NCBI GenBank assembly: GCA_002917075.1
Contig: NTMA01000001.1
Coordinates: 806,001-870,000 of the forward strand
DNA: 64,000 nucleotides
Reading direction: 5' to 3'
From: Hawksworthiomyces lignivorus
Taxonomy: Eukaryota; Ascomycota; Sordariomycetes; Ophiostomatales; Ophiostomataceae
Below are positions 11,647 through 23,430 of the stretch, one piece after another; positions within the stretch are counted from its first letter, which is position 1, and each line of letters starts with the position of its first letter. The notes beneath the pieces were generated by a model that had not been told where the DNA came from, did no database searches, and saw only the letters and a list, made by a program, of their open reading frames with translations. The translations under genes were made by a program, and so were the position numbers.

Positions 11647-14442
11647 ATGGCAAATCGACAACGGGCAGATGCCACGTCAAGCACAGCTCATCGAGCATCT
11701 GTCGCTTGCCAGAGTTGCCGGACACGTAAGGTGAAGGTAAGTTCGACTGTTAGAATCTCAGCCGGTATTGCTGCTTTTCCTACGCCGAATGTTGAACGAA
11801 TCACCCGCAGTGCGATGCGCAGTCTGCTCCGTCTGGTCGAGGGTGTACTCCATGCAGACGAGCTGGCCTCGAATGTCTATTAGACCCACTATCGGATGGA
11901 AGAAGGTATGTTTCTTCTGTCCAAACATTTAGACTATGACACAAATGGCAAAAGCTGGCGGCAATTAACTGTTGCCATATTAGGTTTGCGAGCCGCAAGG
12001 TAATCGACAGGCTGCAGCAGCGAATAGAGACGCTTGAGGCTCTGAACCAATTGGTGCTTGACCGACCGGGATGGAAGCCGAACGAAGATAGCAGAGCCAC
12101 TTCAACAATTGATGCAACTGCACCAGCCTCTCCAAGTGCTGCAATAAGATTTGACAGCGATGCTTCCGGGCAAGATATGGAAGCTGCTTCTCCAGATATC
12201 GTAGCAAGGAGTAACTCAACAACTGCCGTTACACCCCCCGCGATCCAAAATACTACCGGTACACCTATGGCTACCATATCTAACAGACCGTTCAATCTAA
12301 CTTATCAACCGTCACCTCCTTCAACCACATCGTTGAGTGGAAATTCTCCAGAGAGTGTCCGCGATGGACCACCCACCTATTATGGCGCGACATCCCATCC
12401 ACATGTATTGTCTCTGGATGAAAAAGAAGCAAAGAAGAACGATGTCTTTGAGGAGCTTGATGCAGTCGGTGTTGATTTGGATGCCCACTCGCCTCACTTG
12501 CGGGATCATCTGTTGCAGTCCTTTTTTAAATACCAAATCCTCTGGGTCAGCGTCGTCAACAAGGACAACTTTTTTCACCACCAGGCTCTCCACGATACTC
12601 AAGCCAAAAGTAAATACCAGAATTACAACAATAACAGCATTAACAACAGCAGCTGCCATTGCTCCTGGTATTCTAAGTTTTTGGAAAATGTCATTCTGGC
12701 GTGCGGCTCACGACTGAGTACCTCTAAGGCTGTTCGTGCACTAGGATCCAAGTATTGCGAATTGGCGAAGGCCGAAATGACGGATGCTATGGGCGAGCCA
12801 ACACCCGCAAACTTGCAGGGATTCCTACTGCTTAGCGAATATGAAGTGACCCAAGGTAACGATCGTTTGGGCTGGATGTTTTGCGGTGAGTGGCCAATCT
12901 CTACTTTTTTACTTCGTATCAGACATAATACGAACAACAACTAAGTCCCGTACAGGGATAGCTTGTCGGATGCTGTCAGATTTGGGGCTGCATGTGTTGG
13001 CTGGCCTCTATGAACAAGAACGGGAAATCGAGGCGCGTGTATCAACGTCCGAAGCAGAGTGCGAGCTGGCCCGCGACCTGCTCTCAGCCTGTATCGCTTA
13101 CGAAGGTGTCTGGACATTGTACCTAGGACGTCCCAGTTCTATCCCGAAATCTGTAATGAGTGTAGTCGCCAGTCGCTGTCAGACCTCTAGACCATCGCAG
13201 CCAGAAAAGGGGCAGATGCCGGATCATTCACGATGGCTTAACGCCTGGGTGGGTCTTTGCATCCCGATGGCGGAGATTTCGCAGGTGCTCAATGACCGAT
13301 GCCTGAGCGACGCTGAACGTTCCACCGCGCTACGGAGGCTCTACCACGAAGTGGAAGACTGGTACAACAAGTTGCCACCTGATCTGGCCTACGATGAATG
13401 CCGCGTGACCAGGATGGATCCTGTAGCTTATGGATTACACACACAGTACTGCAAGGTACAAATCCTCTTGCGACGTGCGCTTGCTGACTGGCCAACTCCA
13501 CCTGAGCAAACGAACTCACAATCACATGTTGCAATGACAGCACCGACAGATATGCAGCCTCGACAGCCTCAAAAAAAGCGCAAACATTCTCAGATGGCCA
13601 CAGCAAAGGGTGACGACAACGATGTTGCCTCATGCGCATCCTCAGCATCATCCTCCTCGCCACCACATTCTCTATCGCCGTCGCTATCAGTAGCGGAACT
13701 GTGTCCAAAGTCGGATAGGACTTCCATTTATCACTTTGCAGTTCGCATAGCGCGGTTGGTCGTTACTTACCGAGAAGCTTTTGGCGTCGAGAAAATACCC
13801 TCAATCATGTTAGATAACGCTGTTTTGGCTGCCACAGTTATGATTGACCATCTTGGTAGCCTCGTTGGGATCGCGAATAGCATAACAACCGGCAATTATC
13901 CTAACAACCTAGAGCGTGAGATGCGTTGGCTGCGTCAATTGATAAAGAGCATCGAAATATTACAGCCGCACTTCCCCATCATTGGGCGCATGATGGAATC
14001 GCTGAAGCGTATCTGCGGTAGCGGTACTCTCAGCCGCATGTTGTATGGTGGTGGCCCGCCTCATGGAAACTATTCTGTACCGATATGGAATTTTACAAAT
14101 GGCTCCATTCAGAAGGAAGATGTTTGTAAGAGGCCCTCTATCAGCCCCCCTCTTGACCCTCTTCTCAACTGCCAGTCGATCCATCCGACCTCACAGGCTA
14201 CTCACCGCACTCAGCCTGTCGGAACTCAGCATACCTTTGGAGTGGATCCTCACCTCAACGACCACTTGACTAGCTACGTTCAAGACAGCGTTCTCGCTAT
14301 GGGGGGAGGGTTAAACCTGAATTGGGACTCTTTCGGTACCGGAACTTCCATGGACTTCTTTTCTAGTGAAATTGATGGTCCTTTTATTGATAATCCCGGG
14401 AATACTTCTTTTATTTCTCACCTAGCACCCGAAGTTCTGTGA
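11647..14442 (+). CDS. Zn2Cys6 transcription factor 2 (fungal-specific TF domain)
   Basis: Exons 11647-11736, 11811-11905, 11984-12885 and 12956-14442 give 857 residues. The zinc cluster is split by the first intron: Cys21, 24, 31, 42, 45 and 52, with the basic loop RTRKVK. A predicted coiled coil follows (VIDRLQQRIETLEALNQL), suggesting a dimer that reads paired CGG triplets. The middle contains the fungal-specific TF domain (GIACRMLSDLGLH, DLLSACIAYEGVWTLYLGRP), with a low-complexity Ser/His stretch later. It lies inside the oxidative cluster and is divergent from BVMO2, with two TCGG-N6-CCGA sites in its promoter. It is therefore my leading candidate for the pathway-specific activator (inference). 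An upstream in-frame ATG at 11557 exists but adds no recognised sequence. Confidence 0.9.
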
Positions 14443-15026
14443 CTACTGGCTGCTTTAAGAAAAGTTAAGACACGGTTTGTGAGGAGATCGGCTTACACTT
14501 TCAGCGACAATTTTAACTTCTCACTTGTTTTGGTGCATTTCCTCCGGTTCATTCTTAGCTTGGGAGTTGAGAAGCGGGTTTTTGGCTTTAGAGAGACTTT
14601 ACTTCATAGTTTAACTGAAACCTGCATTTTACTCAACGTAATAAAAAATTACGTTGTAGCGTTTCTCATGATCATCTTTTTGTATGGGGTATCGGAATGC
14701 CCTTTGATATAAATCTGCTCTGCCCTCTCTAGACCCTCTGGAATATAAAAGGAATGACGTCAACCTTAGTACGGAGCAAGCTCTTACCCATAAGAGAATT
14801 CACTGATATGGCGCGGCTCGGCTATCTTTGTGTTGAAAATCGTATTGCAGCTAGTTATGAATATCAGGAACAGAAAAAAATTCGACCAAGGTCAAGAGTA
14901 CGGTAACAGGTTTGAATATTAAGTTTCAGTAGAGTATGAAAATTATCATAGCAGTGGCTATGTCTTTCATTGATTCTCTGAGCAGTTCAAAATAAACTGA
15001 ATACGACAAGTTATTTCTCGGAGAAT
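14443..15026. other. Intergenic between convergent regulator 2 and FAD monooxygenase
   Basis: 3' flanks only. AT-rich, no gene or repeat recognised. Confidence 0.5.
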
Positions 15027-17669
15027 TTATGACAATCCGTGAGCAAAGCCGGTCTTAGCTAGGGCGATTTCTCTCCAGTACCAAACAGCAGACAGTGCAG
15101 CTCCAGGACCGATAATTATGTTGGCAATAGCAATCACCATGGCAGCAATGCCAACGTCGACTGATGTGCGACCCATTCGCCGCAAGTCCCAGACAGCCTG
15201 GCAGCTCCACACGTATGAAGCAATCTCGAGCCCATAGAAATCAGCCAAGAAGATAGCTCGGAGGCCTTCACCTAGCGGCTTGGGTGATGCGGCAAAATCT
15301 GGCCCAAAGACAGACCAAATGCTAAGACTCGAAGATGCAATGATGGTTGCAAGACAATAAATATGCAGAGCAAAGCCGAGAATGCCTGTGACGACATACA
15401 CCTGCTTGAGATGGGATATGTCAGAAAAGGGTGTGTTCGCTTTCTTGGGGATTTTAGTCCATTCTGGGTGACTTTTGCTGTAGAGATAGCCGAGAACATT
15501 GCACGAGAGTGGAACTAGCATTGGTGAAGCCTGCCAGAGAACTTCAAAATTCTGTACGTAGTTGGCATCCGACCAGGGGAGAAACATAAGTATGGTAGGT
15601 AGGGCGTAGCCTACGAGACATGACCAGAGCATCGACGATGCCCATGGAATCATGACTTCTCGATTGAGTGGCCACCAGTATGTCTCTACCTCTGAGACAT
15701 ACGTGTAAACAGCATAGAACAGCGGCATGTAGATACCTACACCCGCGCTCTGTACTAGCGTTAGCCAAATGGTAATCAAAGCCAGTGGTGTCAGCGAATT
15801 CCGTTTGCGAAAGGCCTCGATTGTCCACACGGCGATTGGCTGAAGTAGCATGCCAAGGAAATACACCATAAGCATGCCGAAGTTCTTATCCCAGCGCTTC
15901 AAGCCTGTCATAAAGATTGCAGTCAAGAACACCAAATAGTCGTCTAATGGTTTGATGCCGAAATATGCCCGCTTAAGCTGCGGGAAGTTCTCGTCGTATG
16001 TAAACTTGCCAGTCTCTAGCACGGCAGCTAGGTGCTCACCTAGGCCAAATGTCTCGGACCGTACCCACATTATATAGTACACGACATATGATACGGCCAT
16101 GTAAAACACTATCAAGTACCACCTAATAGCGCCTCTTGGCAGAGGGGTGCCAAGAAGTTCATCCTTGTACGGCACTAAGCGTGGTACCGGACTCATCTTA
16201 GGACTCTCTAGCTTCTCGGCTAGAGGCATGTTCCTAGAAAAGTTGAATGTCACGTCTTCGGTATCAGTTAAAGGTAGTACATGGGTTGCAATGAATTGAT
16301 GCAGAGGCGTATCAAACATTTCAGTGCGCTGTTGTTCATGTGAATGTTCTTTTAGAGTTGTGACACGGGCTTGGCGTATCTTTTGTGTTGTTGCAAAGAT
16401 CTGTTCGATCTTGTCAAGCGAAAGCTTCTCTCCGTCTGACTTGTTCAAAGCTCGACAAAGGGCATTGACCAAAGTAGCAGCAGACTCAATACAAGCATTG
16501 CCACCATGACCTGCAATAGGATGAAACTAGAAGACTGTCAGATCTATCTGTCACTAGAGTTTTTTGCAGCATTCTCATAGACTTATAGCGTACCTTGTGT
16601 GCAGAATCACCTATAGTAATGATGCGTTTGTAATACCACTGACGGAACACGTATTCTTGTAGAGGCACAAGGACAGAGGAGACTTTGTTCTTGATGAGTT
16701 CTTTGAACCTGACATTGGGGGTGATAGGGTCCTCGGCGTGTTGAGCTATGACTCGCTTTTCGTCTTCGGCGGTATAAACAGGGATATCGTCGCCGTATGT
16801 CCGCTGTGCCAGCTTGTAGAAGAAGAACCAGTAAACACGGCCTTGTGGACCTCCGTTGATAATGTAAGATTCATGCTTGCGAAACACAGAGTTGGATGCG
16901 CCCGGTTTAATGCCCTCGCATGGGTTGGATATACCAAATATGCATCCATAGTCAACGGGAACAGCTTGATAGATAATTAGAACAACAAAGAATTAGAGTA
17001 AACTAGGCAGACTTTTGATTGTACTCACAGGAATGCTCATCAGCAGGAATCCAGCCTGGAGACTCTATATTGGCTGTTCGCCACATCTCGTCTCTAACGG
17101 AACTGTGAATACCATCTGCGCCTACCAGAATATCTCCCTGATAAGAAGACCCATCACTGGTTTTAACAGTTACTGCGTTATCTGTCATGTCGACTTTCCT
17201 CAGGCGTTTGCTAGTCAGGACCTTGGTCTTATCCTTAATATTGTCATAGAGGACCTGAAGCACCATTTGCCGATCTAAGAAAGTAATAGGATATCCGTGC
17301 CTATGATGCAAAAGTTAAACCATTAGTATAAGTCTTGTTGTTGACATTATAGTGTATATTTTCATACCTCTGAACCATAGAATGATCCATTCCAAAAAAT
17401 TCGCAGATAATTTTCCCTGAGCTGTCCCGAAAGTGAAAAGAATCTAGAGGGGGACAAAGCTCTAAGATCTTGGTAAACAAGCCCAGCTGATCCAAGATCC
17501 TGTTGCCGTGTGGTAAGATACCGATGCTGGCGCCCACTTGAGGAGCGATATCAGGATAAGCCTCGAGAACCAGGAAGTCGATGTCATATAACTGCAGCAT
17601 GTTGGCAAGTGTCAGACCGGTGATGCTGCCGCCACCAATCAAAACTTTGAAATTATTCTTGGCACACAT
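15027..17669 (-). CDS. FAD-dependent monooxygenase fused to polytopic membrane domain
   Basis: Exons 17669-17368, 17300-17029, 16964-16594 and 16526-15027 (minus) give 814 residues. Residues 1 to about 450 form a group A aromatic-hydroxylase-like FAD enzyme: nucleotide motif GGGSITG (12-18), DG motif GADG (about 161-164) and GD motif GDSAHK (310-315) followed by PIAGHGGNACIESA. This resembles the PaxM-type monooxygenases of fungal meroterpenoid and indole-diterpene pathways, which are usually about 450-500 residues. From about 451 to the end there are roughly seven or eight hydrophobic helices (for example WYLIVFYMAVSYVVYYIMWV, and a later FAIGI-like series), giving a membrane-anchored fusion. 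Whether the membrane part is only an anchor or has its own catalytic role, as in small membrane terpene cyclases, cannot be told. The promoter holds a CGG-N6-CCG site at 17912-17925. Confidence 0.88.
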
Positions 17670-17911
17670 TTTGTTCCTACTTTCTTTTTCTCTACCTGGA
17701 GTATTTATTTCACAATGTATATCTTACTAGACTGGAAATTCAAGAGAGATCGAAACCAAGAGGTCTATGGATATATAGCTGAATATACTATTCAGCTATA
17801 CCTAACATATGTATTTCCTTAGATGCACAAACTGAAGCTTGTAGGCTAACAAGAGTTCGCCGTTGGCAGCAAGGCTTGCCCGGACCGCAGTTTTACATGG
17901 CCACCACAAGA

Positions 17912-17925
17912 TCGGATATCGCCGG
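17912..17925. promoter_or_regulatory. Near-match CGG-N6-CCG (TCGG-N6-CCGG)
   Basis: Seven of the eight fixed bases of the cluster palindrome match. About 245 bp upstream of the FAD monooxygenase start. Confidence 0.4.
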
Positions 17926-18403
17926 AAATTGATGTCATCTCATTACTGCTATTGATTGAACAGCTTCTCTATGATCGATATAGTAGCAAGGCTTCGTAAT
18001 GGTTGTACAGCGCTCTCCTATTCTCGTTATTCACTGCGGAGATACAATCCGGGTCCGCCGGAAATGCGGACCGGCCATCTCGAGTCACAACAGTTCCCGC
18101 TTTTCCAATAGCAATGGTGACATGTACAGAGGTGTCCCGAAAATATGGCATGCGTAATCGCAGATTTTCGCTGTCTCAAGTAATTCCACGACTAATACAA
18201 CAACTTCAAAAGGCCATAACTTCACAAGATGGGCCTCGATTTAGACCAAATCGGTGCTATTTTGACGACAAAGAAAGGAGCTTCGTGTTAGTGGAGTCCT
18301 CAGTAAAATGTGGAGGTTGGGTTCACATGCCATAACTGTAGAAGCTGGAGTAACTCCGTGAATTACAGCAAACTGACAGACCGCTCGACGAAACCTAGTT
18401 GCC

Positions 18404-18417
18404 TCGGCTCTTTCCGT
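18404..18417. promoter_or_regulatory. Near-match CGG-N6-CCG (TCGG-N6-CCGT)
   Basis: Seven of eight fixed bases match. About 295 bp upstream of the hydrolase start. Confidence 0.35.
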
Positions 18418-18711
18418 GAACCTAGTTTGGTAGCTTCCTCTCACAGCGAAGAGGCGTGACATATGGAGAAGGTGATAATACGTGCTCCCTGATAAGAAGA
18501 TCCCACTGCAAGTTGGTCTTCATATGAAAGGCCTAGAATCTTCGCAGTCACTTATGAAATTGTCTGTTATTAATAGTTGACCGGTAGCAGTGTGTCTCTT
18601 TTTCTCAATACAACCAATTCCAATTTAAGTCTGTTTAAAAAAAAGCAGCCCAATATCGACTACATATTCTTTATTTACCTCCTACAATTACCTTCTTGAG
18701 CTTTGGATATT

Positions 18712-19725
18712 ATGGACACTCTTCAGCGGAAAACTCTAATTACACAACGCTCACTCAAATACACCTATTATGTCTCGCTATCCACTAAAGCAAGCATAGG
18801 CTGTCCAGCTTTGCTTTTTACTCACGGGTTTCCTGATTCAGCCTATCTTTGGGTTGATGTAATTGACGCCCTTCGCAGCCTACCTAATAAAATCATCATC
18901 CCCGACTGTCTAGGTTACGCCGGAACGGACAAGCCAAATGATACGAGTCTTTACGCATATGATGCCCAAGCAGCCGATCTTATGGATATCCTCAAAAATG
19001 AACAAGTCACAGACGGCAACAAGGTTGTCATCATCGGTCATGATTGGGGCAGCGCACTGGTGCAGCGCACATACTTGTATCATAAAAGTATATTTAGCGG
19101 AATGGTGCTACTCAATACTGGCTACATGATACCTTCCGACCAAAAGTTCGACTTGGCTGCCGTTAATGCTCACACTGAAAAAGAGATTGGCTACCCTCAA
19201 TTTTCCTACTGGGAGTTTTTCACGGCACCTGACGCGGCGGGCATCATTGACAATCACCTGGACCGTATGTGGATGGTTTTACATGGTGGAGTTCACGACT
19301 GGATGAAACAGCTCTTTTGCGTGCCTGGTGCTATGCGCAAGTTCCTCCTCGGTAATCAGCAAGTGCCTCTGCGGCCTTATGCCGCTGAATCACGCTTCAG
19401 AGATCATTTCCTAGAGCAATTCAGTAAGGACAATGGTGGCTTCGCACCAGCCCTGCAAATGTATAAAGCAACCGCGGCCAACATCCAATCAGAACGTGAT
19501 ACAGCATTATCGAAGACAAATCTTTCCATCGATGTGCCTCTTCTCTTCATCGTGTGCACTGAGGACGCGGTATGTGTGCCCGATATGATGACTCCAGCCA
19601 AAACACTTGGTCTCGTACCAAATATCACAGAGGTGGTTTTAGAATGCGCTCATTGGTCTCCAATGGAGAAGCCTCAGGAAATTGCAGACCATATCAAGAC
19701 ATTCTTGGCGAAGGACATAAACTAG
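18712..19725 (+). CDS. Epoxide-hydrolase-like alpha/beta hydrolase
   Basis: Single exon, 337 residues from the first ATG (18712); an upstream TTG codon was not used as start. Oxyanion motif HGFP is at 38-41. The nucleophile elbow GHDWGS (109-114) has Asp111 in place of Ser, as in epoxide hydrolases and haloalkane dehalogenases. A late acidic residue lies in IVCTEDAVCVPD and the base His in ECAHWSPMEKP, so the triad is complete. Epoxide hydrolases open epoxides to diols through a covalent ester. Soluble, no signal peptide. In this cluster it may open an epoxide made by the FAD monooxygenase next door (divergent partner). Hydrolysis of another electrophile is possible. Confidence 0.88.
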   Translation: MDTLQRKTLITQRSLKYTYYVSLSTKASIGCPALLFTHGFPDSAYLWVDVIDALRSLPNKIIIPDCLGYAGTDKPNDTSLYAYDAQAADLMDILKNEQVTDGNKVVIIGHDWGSALVQRTYLYHKSIFSGMVLLNTGYMIPSDQKFDLAAVNAHTEKEIGYPQFSYWEFFTAPDAAGIIDNHLDRMWMVLHGGVHDWMKQLFCVPGAMRKFLLGNQQVPLRPYAAESRFRDHFLEQFSKDNGGFAPALQMYKATAANIQSERDTALSKTNLSIDVPLLFIVCTEDAVCVPDMMTPAKTLGLVPNITEVVLECAHWSPMEKPQEIADHIKTFLAKDIN

Positions 19726-19858
19726 CATCTCATTCTTAAAGAATCAAATTGGCGTTATATTTACGCATCATTCATCTTAACATGTCATTAAACACCTCTC
19801 GGATTTTAAAATAAGAAAATTGACTATGAAAATAACTCTGTAGTCCCTTAAGCTCAAT

Positions 19859-21415
19859 TTATGCTGCCATATTTATTAAAACCGTCTTAGGTTCGGTAAA
19901 CAGCCGCAGAGCATACTCTCCAAACTCACGACCCACACCGCTCTGCTTCTTACCCCCAAACGGTGCCTGCAGGCTCTGCAAACTAACGCAGTTAATACCC
20001 ACAACGCCCGAGTCGATGGCTGCAGACATACGTAATGCACGAGTAATATCTTTAGTAAAGACGCCGGCCATGAGGCCATATTCGGTGTCATTAGCAGCTT
20101 TGAGTACCTCCTCTTCGGTATCAAACGTTTTAATGATGCTGACAGGACCAAAGATCTCGTTGCGATAGATCTCAGCATCTTCTTTAGGGTTGAGAAACAC
20201 TGTAGGTTGCATATAGCAGCCCGTTTCTCCGTGCTGCAGGCCACCGACCACGAGCTCGGCCTCCTGACGGCCGCGCTCCACAAAGGCTTTCACGCGTTCT
20301 AGCTGGCCTTCGTCTACCATGGGGCCGTACTTTACATCTGGATCTTGTGGGTCGCCTAAGTCGTTCTGAGCCTCAGCCATCTTTTTCGTGTACGCGCGGA
20401 TGAACGCATCCGCGATGCTGCGCTGAACGTAGATGCGGGACGCTGCCACACACAGCTGGCCGCTGCGCGTCAAGATGCCGTTAATGGTCCAGTTGACGGC
20501 GTTTTCAAGATTGGCGTCCTCAAAAACAACTGCAGGGCTCTTGCCGCCCAGCTCCAACGTCACTCGCTTCAGGTTACTGTTGGCCGCCGCCGTCTGGATC
20601 TTTTTTCCTGTCGCCACGGAGCCTGTGAAGCTGATTTTGCGGATGCGCATATGTTCCGCCAATAGAGCGCCCGTAGATCCCGGACCGGTCACGATTTGGA
20701 TGACACCAGACGGAAATCCCGCCTTAGCAAACAGTGCGGCCACAGCCAAAGACCCGAGCGGCGTCTTTTCGCTTGGCTTGATGATCATGACATTGCCGGT
20801 CGCCAGGGCTGGCGCTGCCTTGAGAAAAAGACAAGCCACAGGAGAGTTAAACGGATTAACGGCTGCACAGACACCCAGCGGCTCATGTCGCACCAGCTTA
20901 ACGAATCCTGAGAGCCGTCAATCATAAGCATCCGTAGTTCCAAGTCAATTTCTCTTTTTTCTTCTAAACTGTTCTTCTACAGTCATTCACCTACCATCGT
21001 CTGGAGGAAAATAGTCTCCTCTCTGCTTGTCTGTCCACCCTGCATAGTATAAGACGCAGTTTCGAATATACGTCCGCTCACGGGTAGGTGCCAAAGACAC
21101 GGGAATCCCGGAAGTGAGAGAGTCGAGAGTTAGGATTGGCATGAGCTCTTTTTCTAGTAGCGCAGCTAGTTTGATAAAACACTCTGTCCGCTGCATGGCC
21201 GTAAATTTGCTCCATGGCCCATTGTAGGCTGCTTCTGCAAAAGAAACAGCTGCGTCGATATCGGCCCGGCCGGCAATGGGAATGTTTTCTACTACAACCG
21301 TGTTGTCTTTTGGATTTTTCAGGCTATATGTGTCCGTACTCTGAGCCGAGATATATTCTCCGTTTAAGTAGAGCTTGGTGTAGTCTTTGGGGTCCAACGG
21401 CACAATGCTGCTCAT
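19859..21415 (-). CDS. Aldehyde dehydrogenase (NAD(P)+)
   Basis: Exons 21415-20995 and 20907-19859 (minus) give 489 residues, standard for the ALDH superfamily. Visible motifs are PFNSP with the oxyanion Asn161, the cofactor loop GSVATGKK, the general base Glu259 in LELGGKSP, the nucleophile Cys293 in SGQLCVAASR and the C-terminal FGGKKQSGVGREFGEYAL. The start chosen is the first ATG; a TTG further upstream in frame adds 17 codons without support. It oxidises an aldehyde to the acid with NAD(P). Divergent from the zinc alcohol dehydrogenase with two TCGG-N6-CCGA sites between, so the pair is likely co-regulated and could act in sequence on an alcohol released after hydrolysis. Confidence 0.93.
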
Positions 21416-21638
21416 TTTGTCTGTGATTATCAACTCTCCTTCTCTTGTTATAGATGTTAACGGCAAAATTAGTCAAGATGAGTGGAGTTAGCTACTATGA
21501 TCTTCTATGTGCAGAATAACTTCAGAAGGTTGTAAAGTTACAGCTGGTATCTTCTTACTTTTCTACTCTGGTATTCCTAGTATTGCAGTGAAATTCCAAA
21601 AAACTAATCCAACTAATTCGAGCCATAGCAAACGTACT

Positions 21639-21652
21639 TCGGATTATGCCGA
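21639..21652. promoter_or_regulatory. TCGG-N6-CCGA palindrome, ALDH promoter
   Basis: Exact match, about 225 bp upstream of the ALDH start codon. Confidence 0.6.
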
Positions 21653-21835
21653 TTCTATTTTTACTATTTAGATCGATTTTAGAAAAAATTTGAAACTAGA
21701 AAAAGGACAATCCAAGGAAAACAAATCCGAGAGTCCCACATCATATCCGTGTACCTTCTACGCCGTAGCGCTTGGCACCTGCTACAAACAGCTATTACTT
21801 CCTGCCCCTCAGTTCAACTCGCCCTGTGACATTTT

Positions 21836-21849
21836 TCGGCAAAGGCCGA
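21836..21849. promoter_or_regulatory. TCGG-N6-CCGA palindrome, ADH promoter
   Basis: Exact match, about 240 bp upstream of the ADH start codon. Confidence 0.6.
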
Positions 21850-22087
21850 TGACCCCAACTTTACAGTGTGTTACTGTGTTTAAGTTTCAGAAGTAAAGAC
21901 AAAAAGAAATGCAATATACTTTTAATAGGAAAGGCAGACGTTGTTTATTATCATCAGAGAATTTGGTGTACTGTCTCACGCAATCCTACCGACACGCTGC
22001 AGACTAGAGTATACTGTTCGCATATAACCACAATAGTACCAATAGCATCATTTGTCTGTTTCCCTCCACTTGCATATACGCTGCCCA

Positions 22088-23155
22088 ATGACGGATCTCA
22101 TGGACGTATGGGCTTTGACAGAGTGGGACAAACCACTCCAAAAGATCAAGCAACCCATCCCAACCCCGCAAGGCAGCGAGGTTCTGATCAGGGTCACTCA
22201 TGCAGGCGTTTGCCACTCTGACCTGCACACCGCAGAAGGCTACTACGACCTCGGTGGCGGCAAGATTTTCCAAGTGAAGGACCGGGGTATCCAGTTGCCT
22301 GTTGCTCTGGGACATGAGATTCTAGGTGAGGTCGCTGCGGTGGGCCCAGAAGCGGGACCTGTTCAAGTGGGCTCGAAGCAAATTGTGTATCCTTGGCTGG
22401 GCTGCGGAGCTTGTACGCGCTGCAAACAAGAAGAAGATAACTTATGCGCTGCGCAACGTGGCCTGGGCACACTTCGCAATGGCGGCTTTGCGGAGTACGT
22501 GGTCGTGCCACATCCCAAGTACCTTATTAACCTTGGCAATCTCGACCCCGCTGTTGCCTGCACGTATGGATGCTCAGGTATCACGACTCTCAGCTCTGTC
22601 AGCAAGGTGATGCCGCTTCCACCGCAAGAGCCCGTGTTACTGGTCGGCGCCGGTGGCCTGGGTCTTTCGGCCATATCCGTGCTCAAGTATTATGGTCACC
22701 AAAACATCATCGCAGCGGACATCAGCGACGACAAGCTGGCCGCAGCCAAGGCTGCCGGTGCCTCCAAAGCGGTTAACACTTCTGGCGCTGAGCCAGCGAA
22801 AGCCATCCTAGAGGCATGCGGCGGGCCAATCATTGCTGTCGTCGACTTTGTCAACAGCTCTAGCACCGCTGCATTGGTCAACGGCCTCACTGCCAAGGGC
22901 GCACGCTGGGTGCAGGTGGGCGTTATGGGCGGCTCGATTGAGCTGTCCCTGGTTAGCAATATCTTCAAAGGTCTCACCATCTACTCTAATATCACTGGAA
23001 ATTTGGAGCATCTTCGCAGGCTCGTTGAGATTGCCAAGGAAGGCAAACTAAGTCCAGTTCCCGTCCAAAAAATGCCTTGGGACTCTGTGAACGAAGCCAT
23101 GAAACTGCTTCGCGAAGGAAAAGTGACAGGGCGCGTTGTTCTTGTAAAGGAATAG
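22088..23155 (+). CDS. Zinc-dependent alcohol dehydrogenase
   Basis: Single exon, 355 residues. Start is the first ATG; an upstream TTG was ignored. Catalytic zinc ligands are Cys42 (GVCHSD) and His76 with Glu77 (GHE). The structural zinc site is complete, Cys106, 109, 112 and 120. The Rossmann motif GAGGLGLSA is followed about 25 residues later by an Asp (AADIS), which points to NAD rather than NADP. Medium-chain dehydrogenases of this type interconvert primary or secondary alcohols and carbonyls. Convergent with the MFS transporter; 3' ends are 275 bp apart. Third-position GC is high, as in ALDH. Confidence 0.93.
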   Translation: MTDLMDVWALTEWDKPLQKIKQPIPTPQGSEVLIRVTHAGVCHSDLHTAEGYYDLGGGKIFQVKDRGIQLPVALGHEILGEVAAVGPEAGPVQVGSKQIVYPWLGCGACTRCKQEEDNLCAAQRGLGTLRNGGFAEYVVVPHPKYLINLGNLDPAVACTYGCSGITTLSSVSKVMPLPPQEPVLLVGAGGLGLSAISVLKYYGHQNIIAADISDDKLAAAKAAGASKAVNTSGAEPAKAILEACGGPIIAVVDFVNSSSTAALVNGLTAKGARWVQVGVMGGSIELSLVSNIFKGLTIYSNITGNLEHLRRLVEIAKEGKLSPVPVQKMPWDSVNEAMKLLREGKVTGRVVLVKE

Positions 23156-23430
23156 TTTTTGAAAACACGTCTAGAATAAATAAATAACTTTTAGAATTTG
23201 AAGTCGAATCGAGATGGCTCTCTACGACAGTGTATTTATGTGCAGAAGCCTTTCCATGGAGCAGCTCCAGACCTGATGCAAACAAAGCATAGGGAGTAAA
23301 ACTAGATAGTATAGCATATGAAAAGAAACAATAAATCAGAGACATAAATATCAGCTACGTGTGGAGATAATAGAACATTAGTAGCCTCCAGCAAAATGAT
23401 ATCGATCACTGACCCACTAGGTTTCCCTCT

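Larger units (their letters stand above)
17670..18711. other. Divergent promoter region between FAD monooxygenase and hydrolase
   Basis: No gene supported. Open frames at 17969-18335 have no family features. Contains two looser CGG-N6-CCG sites (17912-17925 and 18404-18417). Confidence 0.5.
21416..22087. other. Divergent promoter region between ALDH and ADH
   Basis: No gene supported. Contains two exact TCGG-N6-CCGA palindromes. Confidence 0.55.

Noticed and set aside
17969..18462. Open frames on both strands between FAD monooxygenase and hydrolase
   Set aside because: No domain, no splice partner and no conserved motif; treated as promoter.
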